Assembly (NCBI RefSeq): GCF_033242265.1
Contig: NZ_BTFW01000001.1
Span: 1,488,001 to 1,552,000 of the forward strand
Length of the DNA: 64,000 bases
Source of the DNA: Novosphingobium sp. IK01
Lineage (GTDB): Bacteria; Pseudomonadota; Alphaproteobacteria; Sphingomonadales; Sphingomonadaceae
Direction of reading: 5' to 3'
The notes beneath the pieces were generated by a model. The model was not told the DNA's origin, did no database searches, and saw nothing but the letters and a program-made list of their open reading frames with translations. Both the position numbers and the translations under genes were made by a program. The first letter of the stretch is position 1; every line of letters starts with the position of its first letter. Below are positions 1 through 8,779 of the stretch, piece by piece.

Positions 1-570
1 CTCGCGCGCCTTCAGGCCCGGCTCGATCCATTCGGGAAGCTCGGGGGCAAGGCTCAGCGCCTGCTGGACGAGGGCGTTGATCCGCCCCTGCGTCAGCCCT
101 TCGGACAGCGGATAGACCGGCTCGACCAGATGCCCCATCAGCGCGCCGCCATCCTCGCTCACATGGTCGGGATGGACGATCTGGAGCGAGGAACCGAACT
201 GGTCGAGCCGCCCGGCCACCCAGCGCGTTTCGTCCACCGGCAGCGCCTTTTTGGCGGTATAGGACGCGCGCCCGAAATAGGTGATCGAGACCGTCTCGCC
301 CGCGCTGTCCGCCGCGATCACCCGGAACGGGCCGCGCCCGGCGGGCTGGCGATGCTCGAGCACGGTCAGCATGATGACGATCTGCTCGCCCACCTGCCCT
401 TGCGCGAGGGTGGGCACCGCGCGGCGTTCGACGAAGCGGTCGGGCAGATGATAGAGGAAATCGCGGACCCGCGTGAGGCCCAGCTTGTCGAGCGGGCGGG
501 CAAGCCCGGCCCCCACGCCCTTGAGACTGGTGGCCTCGGCAAACAGCGGATTGAGCAAGTCGGGACGCAT
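1..570 (-). CDS. recG: ATP-dependent DNA helicase RecG, N-terminal part (cut by window edge)
   Basis: RecG remodels stalled replication forks and branch-migrates Holliday junctions. Only the first 190 residues are present; the helicase motor lies outside the window. The protein opens MRPDLLNPLFAEATSLKGVG, the usual RecG start, followed by a helix-hairpin-like segment (LARPLDKLGLTRVRDFLYHL, about residues 23-42) and the OB-fold 'wedge' region that grips the fork (about 60-160). The start ATG at 570 faces sdhE across a 65-bp divergent gap. The recG | sdhE-mfd layout is common in sphingomonads and supports the call. No frameshift is seen in the visible part. Confidence 0.88.
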   Translation of the reverse strand, partial: MRPDLLNPLFAEATSLKGVGAGLARPLDKLGLTRVRDFLYHLPDRFVERRAVPTLAQGQVGEQIVIMLTVLEHRQPAGRGPFRVIAADSAGETVSITYFGRASYTAKKALPVDETRWVAGRLDQFGSSLQIVHPDHVSEDGGALMGHLVEPVYPLSEGLTQGRINALVQQALSLAPELPEWIEPGLKARE

Positions 571-635
571 GAGGCTCCCCATAAAGGCCAAGCGGGCGTT
601 GCGCCATGGGGCAAGCCGGTTTACCCGCAACCACC

Positions 636-935
636 ATGACCCAAACGCCTTCCGACTCCGCTTCCGCTCCTCTCGATGAAGCCCGCCTGCGCAAGATGAA
701 GTTCCGCGCCTGGCACCGTGGCACGCGCGAGGCCGATTACATGATCGGCTGCTTCTTCGACACCTTCCACCCCCAGTGGGGCGAGGCCGAAGCGGCATGG
801 TTCGAAAAGCTGATGGACGAGGAAGATGTCGACATCCTCGGCTGGGCGCTGGGCACGCTGTCGGTTCCGCCCGAATATCAGGGCCCGTGGATGGAGCGCA
901 TGCGCAAGCTCGATTACGTCGAAATCCCCCGCTGA
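636..935 (+). CDS. sdhE: Succinate dehydrogenase assembly factor SdhE (FAD assembly factor)
   Basis: Small cytoplasmic protein of 99 residues that helps attach FAD covalently to the flavoprotein subunits of succinate dehydrogenase and fumarate reductase. The family signature is visible: a basic RGTREAD segment containing the conserved RGxxE motif at about residues 32-38, then an acidic helix (FEKLMDEEDVDILGWALG). Length matches the family (about 80-100). I chose the ATG at 636, which gives MTQTPSDS; an in-frame ATG at 606 would only add ten poorly conserved residues. It is followed by a 31-bp-armed inverted repeat and then mfd. Confidence 0.88.
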   Translation: MTQTPSDSASAPLDEARLRKMKFRAWHRGTREADYMIGCFFDTFHPQWGEAEAAWFEKLMDEEDVDILGWALGTLSVPPEYQGPWMERMRKLDYVEIPR

Positions 936-944
936 TCCCCCTCC

Positions 945-1048
945 TTCGTCCTTCCCGCGCAGGCGGGAATCCAGCGGCAAGGCCTGAAGCCACAGCCTGT
1001 CCCTGACATGTCGCGAAGCTGGATTCCCGCCTGCGCGGGAAGGACGAA
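945..1048. repeat. Perfect inverted repeat with 31-bp arms (REP/MITE-like)
   Basis: Arms 945-975 and 1018-1048 are perfect reverse complements around a 42-bp centre. Each arm itself contains an imperfect palindrome, TTCCCGCGCAGGCGGGAA. It fills the gap between sdhE and mfd and can fold into a large cruciform or RNA hairpin. The arm core looks like dispersed intergenic repeats found in many proteobacteria. There is no ORF inside, so any transposition would need an outside enzyme. Confidence 0.8.
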
Positions 1049-1078
1049 TGTACTCTCTCCCGCCCCGAAGAGCCTCCT

Positions 1079-4000
1079 ATGCCCGATCTTGCCCGCATCC
1101 TGTCCGCCCGCACCCCGCTGACGCTGTCCAGCGTGGCCAGAGGCGCGCAGCCGCTGGTTCTGGCCGATCTGGCGCGGGCGGCAGCGGCGGCAAAGGAGCA
1201 GGGCCGCGCGGTGTTCATCGCGCCCGACGACACCGCCTTGCGCGCCATCATGGACAGCGCCGCGTTCTTCGCGCCCGAACTCGACGTGATCGACTTTCCG
1301 GCCTGGGACTGCCTGCCCTACGACCGCGCCTCACCCGCGCTCTCGATCAGTGCGCGGCGACTGGCCGCCCTGCAAAAGTTGCAGCACAAGCGCGATGGCA
1401 CCCCGCACCTGCTGGTCACCACGATCAACGCGGTGCTCCAGCGCACGCTCACCCCGTTCCGCATCCGCGAATCGACCCGCCTGCTTTCGCCCGGCGTCGA
1501 GATCGGGCGCGAGAGCCTGATCGCGCTGCTCCAGCGGCAGGGCTATTCGCGCACCGATACCGTGGTCGATGCCGGCGAATATGCGGTGCGCGGATCGGTC
1601 TTCGACATTTACCCGACCGGGCTCGACCACGGGCTGCGCCTCGATTTCTTTGGCGACGAGCTGGAAACGCTGCGCCTGTTCGATCCCAATACCCAGCGTT
1701 CGGTCCAGCCGGTCGAAACCCACCTGCTGCTCCCGGCCAGCGAGGCCCTGCTCGACGAAGCCTCGATCAAGCGCTTCCGCAGCCGCTATCGCGAACGGTT
1801 CGGCGCCAATGCCACGGGCGATCCACTCTATCAGGCGGTCAGCGAAGGGCGCCGCCTTGCGGGCATGGAGCACTGGCTGCCCCTGCTCGAAGAGCGCATG
1901 GTCACCCTGTTCGACCACCTCGCCCCCGGCGACCTCGTGGTGATCGACGCGGCCGCCGCCAAGGCCGCCGAAACGCGCCTTGCCGACATTGCCGACTATC
2001 GACAGGCCCGCACCGACAGCGCCGCCCGCCAGCCCGGACATTACCGCCCGCTGCCCGAAGACGCGCTCTACCTGACGCGCGACGAATTCGACCGGGCGCT
2101 GGCAGGCTGGCCGGTCCACCGCACGACCCTGTTTGCCGAACCGGAATCGGCTTCTGTAATCGATTTCGGTTTCACCAGTGCACGCGATTTCACCCCCGAC
2201 CGCGCACAAGGCGTCAATATTTACGAGGCGGCGGCCAAGCATCTGGCCGCGCTGGGCACGCGCGGCCTCAAGCCGATCATCGCGGCCTATACCACCGGCT
2301 CGCGCGCGCGGCTCGCCTCGCTCCTGGCCGAAGCGGGCAAGCAGGCGCCTGCCCTTGCCGAGACATGGCAGGAGGCGCTGGGTCTGGCCGCCTCAGGCCG
2401 CCCGGTCGCGGTCGTGCTGCCGCTCGAAGCCGGGTTCGCCAATGCCGCGCTCGAACTCGTCACCGAGCAGGAAATTCTGGGCGACCGCCTCGTCCGACGG
2501 AAGAAGAAGCGCAAGGATGCCGACGCCTTCCTTGCGGAACTCTCCGCACTCACGCCGGGCGATCTCGTCGTCCACATGGACCACGGCATCGGGCGCTACG
2601 AAGGCCTCGAAGCGACCACCGTGGGCAAGAGCCCGCACGACTGCGTGCAGCTTACCTATGCCGGGGGCGACAAGCTCTATATCCCGGTCGAAAACCTCGA
2701 CGTGCTCTCGCGCTATGGCGCCGAGAGTGACGGCGTCGCGCTCGACAAGCTAGGCGGTGAAGGCTGGCAGCGGCGCAAGGCGCGCATGCGCGAGCGCATC
2801 CTCGAAATGGCGGGCCAGCTCATGGCCACCGCCGCCCATCGCGCGCTGCGTCAGGCCGATGTCCTTCCGGTCGATCCGGCCAGCTATGGCCCGTTTGTCG
2901 ACCGCTTCCCGTGGGACGAGACCGAAGATCAGGACCGCGCCATCGACGACGTGCTGACCGACATGGCCGGGGGCAAGCCGATGGACCGTCTGGTCTGCGG
3001 CGATGTTGGCTTCGGCAAGACCGAAGTGGCCTTGCGCGCGGCCTTCGTGGCGGCCATGGCCGGGCATCAGGTGGCAGTGATCGCCCCCACCACCCTGCTC
3101 GCGCGCCAGCACTACAGCAATTTCGTCGAGCGGTTTTCCGGCTTCCCCATCGAGATCGGGCGCCTGTCGCGCCTCGTCCCGGCCAGAGAGGCCACCGAGA
3201 CGCGCGCGCGCCTCGCCGCCGGAACGCTCGACATCGTGGTCGGCACCCATGCGCTGCTGTCGAAGTCGGTCGAGTTCAAGCGGCTGGGCCTCGTCATCGT
3301 CGACGAGGAACAGCGCTTTGGCGTGACCCACAAGGAAAAGCTCAAGGAACTCAAGGCCGACGTTCACGTCCTTACGCTGACCGCCACGCCCATCCCGCGC
3401 ACCTTGCAGATGGCCATGTCGGGCCTGCGCGAACTCTCGACGATCCAGACCCCGCCGGTCGACCGCCTCGCCGTGCGGACGTATGTGATGCCGTGGGACG
3501 ACGTGACCATGCGCGAGGCGCTGATGCGCGAACACCAGCGCGGTGGGCAGAGCTTCATCGTCGTGCCGCGCATCGCCGACATGGCCGAAGTGGAAGACTG
3601 GCTGCGCCTCAACGTCCCCGAAGTCCGCTTCGTGACCGCGCACGGGCAGATGAACCCGACCGAAGTGGAAGACCGCATGAGCGCCTTCTACGACAAGCAA
3701 TACGAAGTGCTGCTTTCGACCACGATTATCGAAAGCGGGATCGACATCCCGAGCGCGAACACCATCGTCCTCCACCGCGCCGACCGCTTTGGCCTCGCCC
3801 AGCTCTACCAGTTGCGTGGCCGCGTGGGCCGGGGCAAGCTGCGCGCCTATGCCTACCTGACCTACCCGGAAGACAAGGCCCTCTCCGAAATCGCCGAGAA
3901 GCGCCTGAAAGTATTGGGCGATCTCGATTCGCTGGGTGCGGGGTTCCAACTGGCCAGCCACGACCTCGACCAGCGCGGCGCGGGCAACCTTCTGGGCGAC

Positions 4001-4582
4001 GAACAATCGGGCCATATCAAGGAAGTGGGCTTCGAGCTGTACCAGTCGATGCTCGAAGAGGCGATCCTGGCAGCCAAGGCGGGCGAACTGGGCCTTGCGC
4101 GGACGCGCGAGGCGCTGTCCCCCCAGATCACACTCGACGCGCCGATCATGATCCCCGAGGACTATGTGCCTGACCTTGCCGTGCGCATGGCGCTCTATCG
4201 CCGCATGAACGATGCCGAAGGCCCCGAGGCGGTCGAGGCGCTGGCCGCCGAGATGATCGACCGCTTCGGCCCCCTGCCCGCCCCCACGCAGAACCTGCTT
4301 AAACTCATCGAGGTCAAGCGTCAGGCCATCGAGGCACGCATCGCCAAGATCGATGTCGGCCCCAAGGGTGTGCTGGTCTCGTTCCACAACGACGATTTCC
4401 CCGATCCGATGGGGCTGGTCGCCTATGTCGAGCGGCTCAAGGGCACGGCCAAGCTGCGCCCCGACAACAAGCTGGTGATCAACCGCGCCTGGGGCGATCC
4501 GCAAGGCCGCCTCAACGGGCTGGTGCAGCTGACCAAGGGCCTTTCGACCATCGCCCGCCGCGCCGCGCGCAAGGCGGCCTGA
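1079..4582 (+). CDS. mfd: Transcription-repair coupling factor Mfd
   Basis: Superfamily 2 translocase that pushes stalled RNA polymerase off damaged DNA and recruits UvrA. At 1167 residues it has the normal full length (E. coli 1148). Seen in order: a UvrB-like N-terminal region (about 1-330), the RNA-polymerase-interacting CarD-like domain starting near residue 495 (GDLVVHMDHGIGRYEG), the motor with Walker A GDVGFGKTE near 640 and the DEEQRFG box near 741, helicase motif VI (QLRGRVGRG), and the C-terminal TRCF domain. Its start ATG lies 30 bp after the inverted repeat. It converges on the EAL gene with 20 bp between stop codons, and I see no terminator there. Confidence 0.97.
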   Translation: MPDLARILSARTPLTLSSVARGAQPLVLADLARAAAAAKEQGRAVFIAPDDTALRAIMDSAAFFAPELDVIDFPAWDCLPYDRASPALSISARRLAALQKLQHKRDGTPHLLVTTINAVLQRTLTPFRIRESTRLLSPGVEIGRESLIALLQRQGYSRTDTVVDAGEYAVRGSVFDIYPTGLDHGLRLDFFGDELETLRLFDPNTQRSVQPVETHLLLPASEALLDEASIKRFRSRYRERFGANATGDPLYQAVSEGRRLAGMEHWLPLLEERMVTLFDHLAPGDLVVIDAAAAKAAETRLADIADYRQARTDSAARQPGHYRPLPEDALYLTRDEFDRALAGWPVHRTTLFAEPESASVIDFGFTSARDFTPDRAQGVNIYEAAAKHLAALGTRGLKPIIAAYTTGSRARLASLLAEAGKQAPALAETWQEALGLAASGRPVAVVLPLEAGFANAALELVTEQEILGDRLVRRKKKRKDADAFLAELSALTPGDLVVHMDHGIGRYEGLEATTVGKSPHDCVQLTYAGGDKLYIPVENLDVLSRYGAESDGVALDKLGGEGWQRRKARMRERILEMAGQLMATAAHRALRQADVLPVDPASYGPFVDRFPWDETEDQDRAIDDVLTDMAGGKPMDRLVCGDVGFGKTEVALRAAFVAAMAGHQVAVIAPTTLLARQHYSNFVERFSGFPIEIGRLSRLVPAREATETRARLAAGTLDIVVGTHALLSKSVEFKRLGLVIVDEEQRFGVTHKEKLKELKADVHVLTLTATPIPRTLQMAMSGLRELSTIQTPPVDRLAVRTYVMPWDDVTMREALMREHQRGGQSFIVVPRIADMAEVEDWLRLNVPEVRFVTAHGQMNPTEVEDRMSAFYDKQYEVLLSTTIIESGIDIPSANTIVLHRADRFGLAQLYQLRGRVGRGKLRAYAYLTYPEDKALSEIAEKRLKVLGDLDSLGAGFQLASHDLDQRGAGNLLGDEQSGHIKEVGFELYQSMLEEAILAAKAGELGLARTREALSPQITLDAPIMIPEDYVPDLAVRMALYRRMNDAEGPEAVEALAAEMIDRFGPLPAPTQNLLKLIEVKRQAIEARIAKIDVGPKGVLVSFHNDDFPDPMGLVAYVERLKGTAKLRPDNKLVINRAWGDPQGRLNGLVQLTKGLSTIARRAARKAA

Positions 4583-4602
4583 GCCACGCGAAAGACCTGC
4601 CT

Positions 4603-5967
4603 TCAGCTTCTGGCGAGCGCGGCCATGTCCGCGCCCGCCAGCGGCCCCGCGCGCAAAAAGCCCTGGAACAGGTCGACCCCCTCGTCGGCCAGGACCGCCA
4701 GTTGCCCTTCGGTCTCCACCCCTTCGGCCACCACGCTGAGCGAGAGGGCACGGGCCATGGCCACCATCGCGGCCAGAATCGCCCGGTCGCGGCGATCGTG
4801 GGCCACATCGCGCACGAGTGAACGGTCGATCTTGAGCGTGTCGAGCGGCAGGGCCTTGAGCGTGCGGAAGTTGGAAAAGCCGGTTCCGAAATCATCGAGC
4901 GCCACGCGCACGCCTTGCCCGGCCAGTTGCCGCAGCGCCTGCGCACAGGCCGCAAAATCGGCGATCAGGGTCTGTTCGGTGATCTCGATGGTCAGGCGCT
5001 CGGGCGCAAAGCCCGCGTCGCGCGCGCGGCCCAGCAGATTCCCGGCGAAATCGGGCAGGGCAAAATCCTCGGGCGTGACATTGAGCGAAAGCCGCCATGC
5101 CTCGGGCCAGCCCTGCGCGCCGGTCATGGCCGCCCCGGCAATGTGCTGCGAGAGCGGGGCCATCTGGTCGGCTCGCTCGGCCACGGTGAACAGCGTGGCC
5201 GCGCCGATTCGCCCGATGGTCGGATGCTCCCAGCGGGCCAGCGCCTCGGCCCCGGCCAAGGCCCCGTCGCGCACGCGGAATTGCGGCTGGTAGAGAATCG
5301 CGATCTCGTCGCGATGGAGCGCGCCGATCAGGTCGGCTTCGAGCAGGGCCGCGCTGCGTGCGCGGGCGCGGTGGCTGCCATCGGCCCAGAGCAGCCGCCG
5401 CGCCGCGCCGCGCTGCAACTGCACGAGTGCCTGATCGAGCCGGTCGAGCAGGCTCGAACCGCTGTCGCCCGGCTGGCCGCGCAACAGCGCAATGCGTGGC
5501 AAGAGGCGCACGGCCTCACCCACGGCCCCACCCTCTGGCGAGAGGCTGTCCAGCCGCAGGGGCCGGGCAATCGCGCGCCCCAGCACTTGCGCCACCCCCT
5601 GCCACCGCTCGCGGCTGAGCGGCGCGTCGCTGGCGATCAGGAACTCCCCGCCCGAAACCCGCGCGACGAGCCCGCGCGGGCCGAGCTCTTCGCCCAGCAC
5701 CTGCACGATGCGCCGCGCCACTTCGGCCAGAATGCGGTCTCCCCCGCCCCGCCCAAAGGCCAGATTGACCGCCTGCAATCGATTGAGGCCCAAGAGCATA
5801 GCATGCACCGGCCCTGCCTCGCGCCGCCCCTCCGCACGGTCGAGCCAGGCCAGCGCTGCGCGCGCATCGACCAGACCGGTCAGGCCATCGGTGCCCTGAC
5901 CGGACGACCCAGGAACAGGGGCAGGAACAGAATCCGGGGACGGAACGGAGGCTGGCGCGGATGTCAT
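4603..5967 (-). CDS. Degenerate-GGDEF / EAL domain protein, probable c-di-GMP phosphodiesterase
   Basis: Cytoplasmic protein of 454 residues. The start ATG at 5967 gives MTSAPASV, followed by a Pro/Ser-rich leader. A GGDEF domain (about 28-185) has a degenerate signature, SGGEF at 105-109, so cyclase activity is unlikely. The EAL domain (about 210-450) looks catalytic: EAL at 241-243, an Asn in LSLNV, IEITE, the metal-binding DDFGTGFSN, LKIDRS and VVAEGVE. This combination is usual for phosphodiesterases that keep a regulatory GGDEF remnant. There is no transmembrane or sensory domain. It diverges from nadK. Confidence 0.9.
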   Translation of the reverse strand: MTSAPASVPSPDSVPAPVPGSSGQGTDGLTGLVDARAALAWLDRAEGRREAGPVHAMLLGLNRLQAVNLAFGRGGGDRILAEVARRIVQVLGEELGPRGLVARVSGGEFLIASDAPLSRERWQGVAQVLGRAIARPLRLDSLSPEGGAVGEAVRLLPRIALLRGQPGDSGSSLLDRLDQALVQLQRGAARRLLWADGSHRARARSAALLEADLIGALHRDEIAILYQPQFRVRDGALAGAEALARWEHPTIGRIGAATLFTVAERADQMAPLSQHIAGAAMTGAQGWPEAWRLSLNVTPEDFALPDFAGNLLGRARDAGFAPERLTIEITEQTLIADFAACAQALRQLAGQGVRVALDDFGTGFSNFRTLKALPLDTLKIDRSLVRDVAHDRRDRAILAAMVAMARALSLSVVAEGVETEGQLAVLADEGVDLFQGFLRAGPLAGADMAALARS

Positions 5968-6131
5968 GGTTACCCCGCCCCTAGCAGAGCCCCCCGGTTG
6001 CTGTCGCCCCTCGCCGCACCTCCGGTTTTTTCGCATTGCGCCATAATGGGGCACCCCATATCACCCGCACAAGACCGCACATCGCGGATACAGGCCACGC
6101 CCTCGGGCCTGACAGGAAAATTGGACCAACA

Positions 6132-6941
6132 ATGACGATCAGCGCTTCCGGTTCGACAGTGGGCGCCCCCTATGGGAAGCTCGCCCTGTTGGCCTCTCCC
6201 ACCCCCAAGGCCCAGGACGCCGCCCAGACCCTCGCCGCCTCGCGCGACTGGGTGCCGCTCGAAGAAGCCGACGCGGTCATCGTGCTGGGGGGCGACGGCT
6301 TCATGCTGCAAGTGCTCCACCAGATGCTCGATCTCGACCGGGTGGTGCCCGCCTATGGCCTGAACCTTGGCACGGTGGGCTTCCTGATGAACAAGCAGAA
6401 GAGCAGCCGCAGCCTTGAGGAACGGCTGTCGCGCGCCCGCCCGGTGGCGATCAGCCCGCTGCGCATGGATGCAGTCACCAATGCAGGTGAAACGCAAAGC
6501 TATTATGCGATCAACGAAGTCTCGCTGCTGCGCGAGACGCGCCAGACCGCCAAGCTCGAAGTGACGGTCAACGGCAAAGTCCGCATCCCCGAACTCTCGT
6601 GCGACGGGGTGCTCGTGGCCACGCCCGCCGGATCGACCGCCTACAACCTCTCGGCCAATGGCCCGATCCTGCCGCTGGGGGGCAATATCCTCGCGCTCAC
6701 CCCGATCAGCCCGTTCCGCCCCCGCCGCTGGCGCGGGGCGATCCTGCCCGATACCGCCCACATCGTCGTGCGCGCGCTCGAATCGGTCAAGCGCCCGGTC
6801 CTCGTCGTGGCCGACCAGCAGGAAATCCGCGATGTCAGCGAAGTCCACATCCGCGCGTGGCGCGACCACCAGCTGACCTTGCTGTTCGACCGGGGCCGCA
6901 GCCTCGACGAACGCATTTTCGACGAACAGTTCCTCGCCTGA
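6132..6941 (+). CDS. nadK: NAD kinase
   Basis: Phosphorylates NAD to NADP in the cytoplasm. The 269-residue protein shows the family motifs: GGDG (VIVLGGDGFML, about 53-63) for nucleotide binding, NLGTVGFLMN (about 78-87), the NE motif in AINEVSLLR, and the glycine-rich DGVLVATPAGSTAY segment. The ATG at 6132 gives a normal-size product; longer in-frame starts would overlap the promoter region of the divergent EAL gene. A short stem (6949-6954 with 6963-6968) follows the stop but lacks a T run. Confidence 0.95.
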   Translation: MTISASGSTVGAPYGKLALLASPTPKAQDAAQTLAASRDWVPLEEADAVIVLGGDGFMLQVLHQMLDLDRVVPAYGLNLGTVGFLMNKQKSSRSLEERLSRARPVAISPLRMDAVTNAGETQSYYAINEVSLLRETRQTAKLEVTVNGKVRIPELSCDGVLVATPAGSTAYNLSANGPILPLGGNILALTPISPFRPRRWRGAILPDTAHIVVRALESVKRPVLVVADQQEIRDVSEVHIRAWRDHQLTLLFDRGRSLDERIFDEQFLA

Positions 6942-7072
6942 GAGCCTGTCTCCCGGCCTTCAGGGAGAACCGGTATCCATGCGGCCAGTTGTGGAAAATT
7001 GCGACCAAGGCGCTTGCCAAGCCCGAAATGCCTGCTATTAGCGCCCCACCTGTTCCGGGCAACCGGATCTGT

Positions 7073-7147
7073 TCCCTGATAGCTCAGCGGTAGAGCTCTC
7101 GACTGTTAATCGAGCGGCCGTAGGTTCGAATCCTACTCAGGGAGCCA
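7073..7147 (+). tRNA. tRNA-Asn (GTT), copy 1
   Basis: A 75-nt cloverleaf with encoded CCA. The acceptor stem TCCCTGA (7073-7079) pairs perfectly with TCAGGGA (7137-7143). The anticodon stem CTCGA/TCGAG encloses CTGTTAA with anticodon GTT at 7105-7107. The T-arm contains GGTTCGAATCC. It is identical to the second copy 130 bp downstream. Confidence 0.97.
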
Positions 7148-7202
7148 TTCTTCTTCCGGCACACCACCGGCAGAATTGCATAGCCGGCCCGTCCGGCACT
7201 GT

Positions 7203-7277
7203 TCCCTGATAGCTCAGCGGTAGAGCTCTCGACTGTTAATCGAGCGGCCGTAGGTTCGAATCCTACTCAGGGAGCCA
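7203..7277 (+). tRNA. tRNA-Asn (GTT), copy 2
   Basis: Identical in all 75 positions to the copy at 7073, with encoded CCA at 7275-7277. The TG just upstream is also repeated, but the 55-bp spacer is not, so this looks like a tandem duplication later kept identical. No integrase or att-like duplication is visible beside it. Confidence 0.97.
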
Positions 7278-7571
7278 CCCCCTTTTCAGACCTGACCCTT
7301 CGCCCCCGGCATCAGCCCGGCCCGAAGGCCTGCGCGCGCCTCCCGGCAAGCCCGCGCGCGCTCTGGCGCAGGAAACGCACGCCCCCTCCGGGCCGGAGAA
7401 GGACGCATCGGGGCCCCTGCCCGCCTCCCCCTACCCGGCCCCTCTGCCCCCAGCCGCGCGCCGATTCCGTTTTCCGGCCACCCGCTGCCCGGCCATGCCC
7501 GGCCACAAGTCCGCACCGCCTCCCGCGACGGAAAGACGCCACCATTACCGAAAAGCAGGGGTACCCGCCGG
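7278..7571. other. Intergenic region, no gene supported
   Basis: GC-rich DNA between the tRNA pair and the end of the OPX gene. Reading frames here lack start signals and recognisable content. I see no convincing terminator or RNA structure apart from GC-rich inverted segments. Confidence 0.6.
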
Positions 7572-8261
7572 TCAGAAGTAGCGTTCCCCCACGCGGATCG
7601 TGTCGCCCGGCAGGATCGCCACCTGGTTGATGCCGCGCAGCGAAACGGGATGCTCGCCGGTCGAGGTCTGGCGGCGCAGGAACGCCGTCTTCTCGTTGGC
7701 GCGATAGGTAAAGCCACCGGCCTTGGCGATCGCCTGATCGACCGTCATGCCCGAGGCATAGGGATATTCGCCCGGCTTGTTGACCTCGCCCAGAATGTAG
7801 AACGGGCGGTAGTTGAGCACCTCGACGCTCACGCGCGGATCGTTGACATAAGCCCCCGCAAGGCGCCCGGTGATCTCGCGCGTCACTTCCTCGGTCGTGT
7901 GGGCTCCGGCCTGGACCACGCCGATCAGCGGAAAAGCCACCGCCCCGGTCGGCGTGACGTTGTATTCGCCGGTCAGCGTGGGCTCGTTGAAGACGGTGAT
8001 GCGCAGCTTGTCGCCCGCGCCGACGCGATAGCCCGCGATGCCCGCCGCGCGATCAGCCGAAGTGAGCGGGCGCATATCGCGGCTCGCACACCCCGGCAGC
8101 GCCACCAGCAGCCCCAGCGCGAGAGCCAGACCTGCGCCCTTCCTGCCCCCCCGCCTGCGCGCGCCCGGCGCGCCGCGAAGCTTGGCGGAAGACGGCCCGG
8201 AAGAATTCCCTGAAAAGGTCTTGGTCGAACACCCCAAAAACAGCGCATGAGCAATAGTCAC
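7572..8261 (-). CDS. Polysaccharide export (OPX/Wza-family) outer-membrane lipoprotein
   Basis: Predicted outer-membrane export component for exopolysaccharide. The GTG start at 8261 is chosen because GGAGG lies 7 nt upstream; it gives 229 residues. A hydrophobic run (GLALALGLLVALPGC) ends in the lipobox LPGC with Cys58, although the 40-residue stretch before it is unusually long for a signal peptide. After cleavage come a Poly_export domain (YRVGAGDKLRITVFNEP, about 72-155) and one SLBB domain (FYILGEVNKPGEYPYASGMT, about 160-215). This resembles the short sphingan-type OPX proteins rather than full-length Wza. It is transcribed divergently from the Wzc-type gene, its expected partner. Confidence 0.88.
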   Translation of the reverse strand: MTIAHALFLGCSTKTFSGNSSGPSSAKLRGAPGARRRGGRKGAGLALALGLLVALPGCASRDMRPLTSADRAAGIAGYRVGAGDKLRITVFNEPTLTGEYNVTPTGAVAFPLIGVVQAGAHTTEEVTREITGRLAGAYVNDPRVSVEVLNYRPFYILGEVNKPGEYPYASGMTVDQAIAKAGGFTYRANEKTAFLRRQTSTGEHPVSLRGINQVAILPGDTIRVGERYF

Positions 8262-8779
8262 GATACGCCCTCCACTTGATCGTTTCACTGTTGTTCTATG
8301 CGCGCGCGCCACGAAGACAAGGAAGGGCGCCGGGATGAAAGCTCCGACTTGGAGGCGTTCCGGAGCGATCCGAAACCCCGGCATCGCGCCGCCGCAAGTC
8401 GCTTGAGGGCGGCCATGCGGCAAGGGCACGCGCCCCGTGCCGGGCAGTCCCCCACGAACAAACCCTAAGCATTTTTCCTGCGACCTATGGGTATTTGCGG
8501 AGGCCTTGCCCGCCATGGACGCCCCCCTTCCCTCCCCCCGCCCGCCCCCGTCCCCCGCTGCACCGCACACCGGGATGACAGGCCGCCAAACCACGCCGGA
8601 ACGCGGCCTGCCGGGGCCCTGCTATTGCTCCGCAGCGGATATGCTTGGCCTTCCTTGCGCGGGCGAACGGCCACAGGCTGGGGTCATATCGGGAACGGGC
8701 ATGGGTGGAGCGCCAGGCGCACCGGAGCGTCCCGATGCACATCTCGATCCGGGGCAACCCGATCTGGCCGAAGGGGGCA
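8262..8779. promoter_or_regulatory. Long divergent intergenic region between OPX and wzc-type genes
   Basis: A gap of 518 bp that must hold the promoters for both halves of the exopolysaccharide locus. The SD for the OPX gene (GGAGG on the minus strand) sits at its left end and AAGGGGG for the wzc-type gene at its right end. In between is a very C-rich tract (8521-8560, listed separately). I could not identify confident -35/-10 boxes or operator palindromes. Confidence 0.55.
8521..8560 (-). promoter_or_regulatory. G-quadruplex-type tract on the minus strand
   Basis: Read on the minus strand this 40-bp stretch has six runs of three to six G separated by one or two bases. That fits the G3+N1-7 quadruplex pattern more than once over. 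It lies 260 bp upstream of both the OPX and wzc-type start codons. A regulatory role is inferred only from position. Confidence 0.5.

Noticed and set aside
945..1048. Insertion sequence ends
   Set aside because: The interior is only 42 bp and holds no transposase; a REP/MITE-like repeat explains it better.
2750..4504. A 584-codon open frame antisense to mfd
   Set aside because: mfd has every expected motif and unbroken length; the antisense protein has no recognisable feature.
7312..7545. A 77-codon open frame on the minus strand between tRNA-Asn and the OPX gene
   Set aside because: Gly/Arg-rich, no SD and no domain; probably chance in GC-rich DNA.
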